From Bacillota bacterium (GTDB lineage Bacteria > Armatimonadota > Hebobacteria > Hebobacterales > Hebobacteraceae): a stretch of DNA of 5,507 nt. The stretch lies in assembly GCA_030668755.1 (NCBI GenBank), contig DAOVEW010000110.1, positions 1-5,507 of the forward strand. The letters run 5' to 3'. The position numbers were made by a program, and so were the translations under genes. The notes beneath the pieces were generated by a model. It saw nothing but the letters and a program-made list of their open reading frames with translations, searched no databases and was not told the DNA's origin. Shown in pieces: positions 5,439 to 5,507 of this stretch (position 1 is its first letter; every line of letters starts with the position of its first letter).

Positions 5439-5507
5439 AAGAATCGGTCTCGATGTCATGCTGAGCGGACTGTCCCCCGTAGCCCTGACGAAGGTGCAAG
5501 CCCCCCC

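Noticed and set aside
5458..5507. A divergent gene starting with ATG at 5458 (MLSGLSPVAL...)
   Set aside because: It is open to the window edge but only 16 codons are visible, with no ribosome binding site upstream. It cannot be supported from this window.

Overview
This 5.5 kb window is chromosomal DNA from a GC-rich bacterium. It holds two gene groups that converge on each other. The left group, on the + strand, handles sugars. The right group, on the - strand, combines the SOS repressor with nucleotide metabolism. No transposase, integrase, CRISPR array or phage gene is visible. The lineage cannot be fixed from the sequence. Paired sugar-phosphate isomerase and Gfo/Idh/MocA genes beside a BNR/sortilin-type protein are common in Armatimonadota, Planctomycetota, Verrucomicrobiota and some Chloroflexota. 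The LexA recognition helix, the operator-like palindrome and the YwfO/YwgA-type gene pair look more like Bacillota and related Terrabacteria.

Left part (1-2329, + strand): the C-terminal end of a beta-propeller (BNR/sortilin-like) protein, then a TIM-barrel sugar phosphate isomerase/epimerase-like protein (403-1203), then a Gfo/Idh/MocA NAD(P)-dependent oxidoreductase (1226-2329). The last two are 22 nt apart and almost certainly co-transcribed. Together they suggest oxidation and isomerisation of a sugar or sugar derivative; the substrate cannot be named. The isomerase-like protein appears to lack the usual Asp and His of one metal-binding motif.

Middle (2330-2805): about 330 nt of non-coding DNA between the converging groups, with a strong GC hairpin just after the oxidoreductase gene. 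It is followed by a complete tRNA-Ser(UGA) gene on the - strand with an encoded CCA end.

Right part (2806-5507, - strand): lexA, an HD-domain phosphohydrolase of the dGTPase/SAMHD1 type (similar to YwfO/EF1143), and a small YwgA-like protein. They lie in that transcription order with gaps of 28 nt and 2 nt. A good promoter precedes lexA, with a 14-bp palindrome (CAAAC-N4-GTTTG) over its -35 box. This is probably the LexA operator. If the three genes are one operon, LexA would control a dNTP-hydrolase-type enzyme and its small partner as part of the DNA damage response. That is the most interesting proposal from this window.
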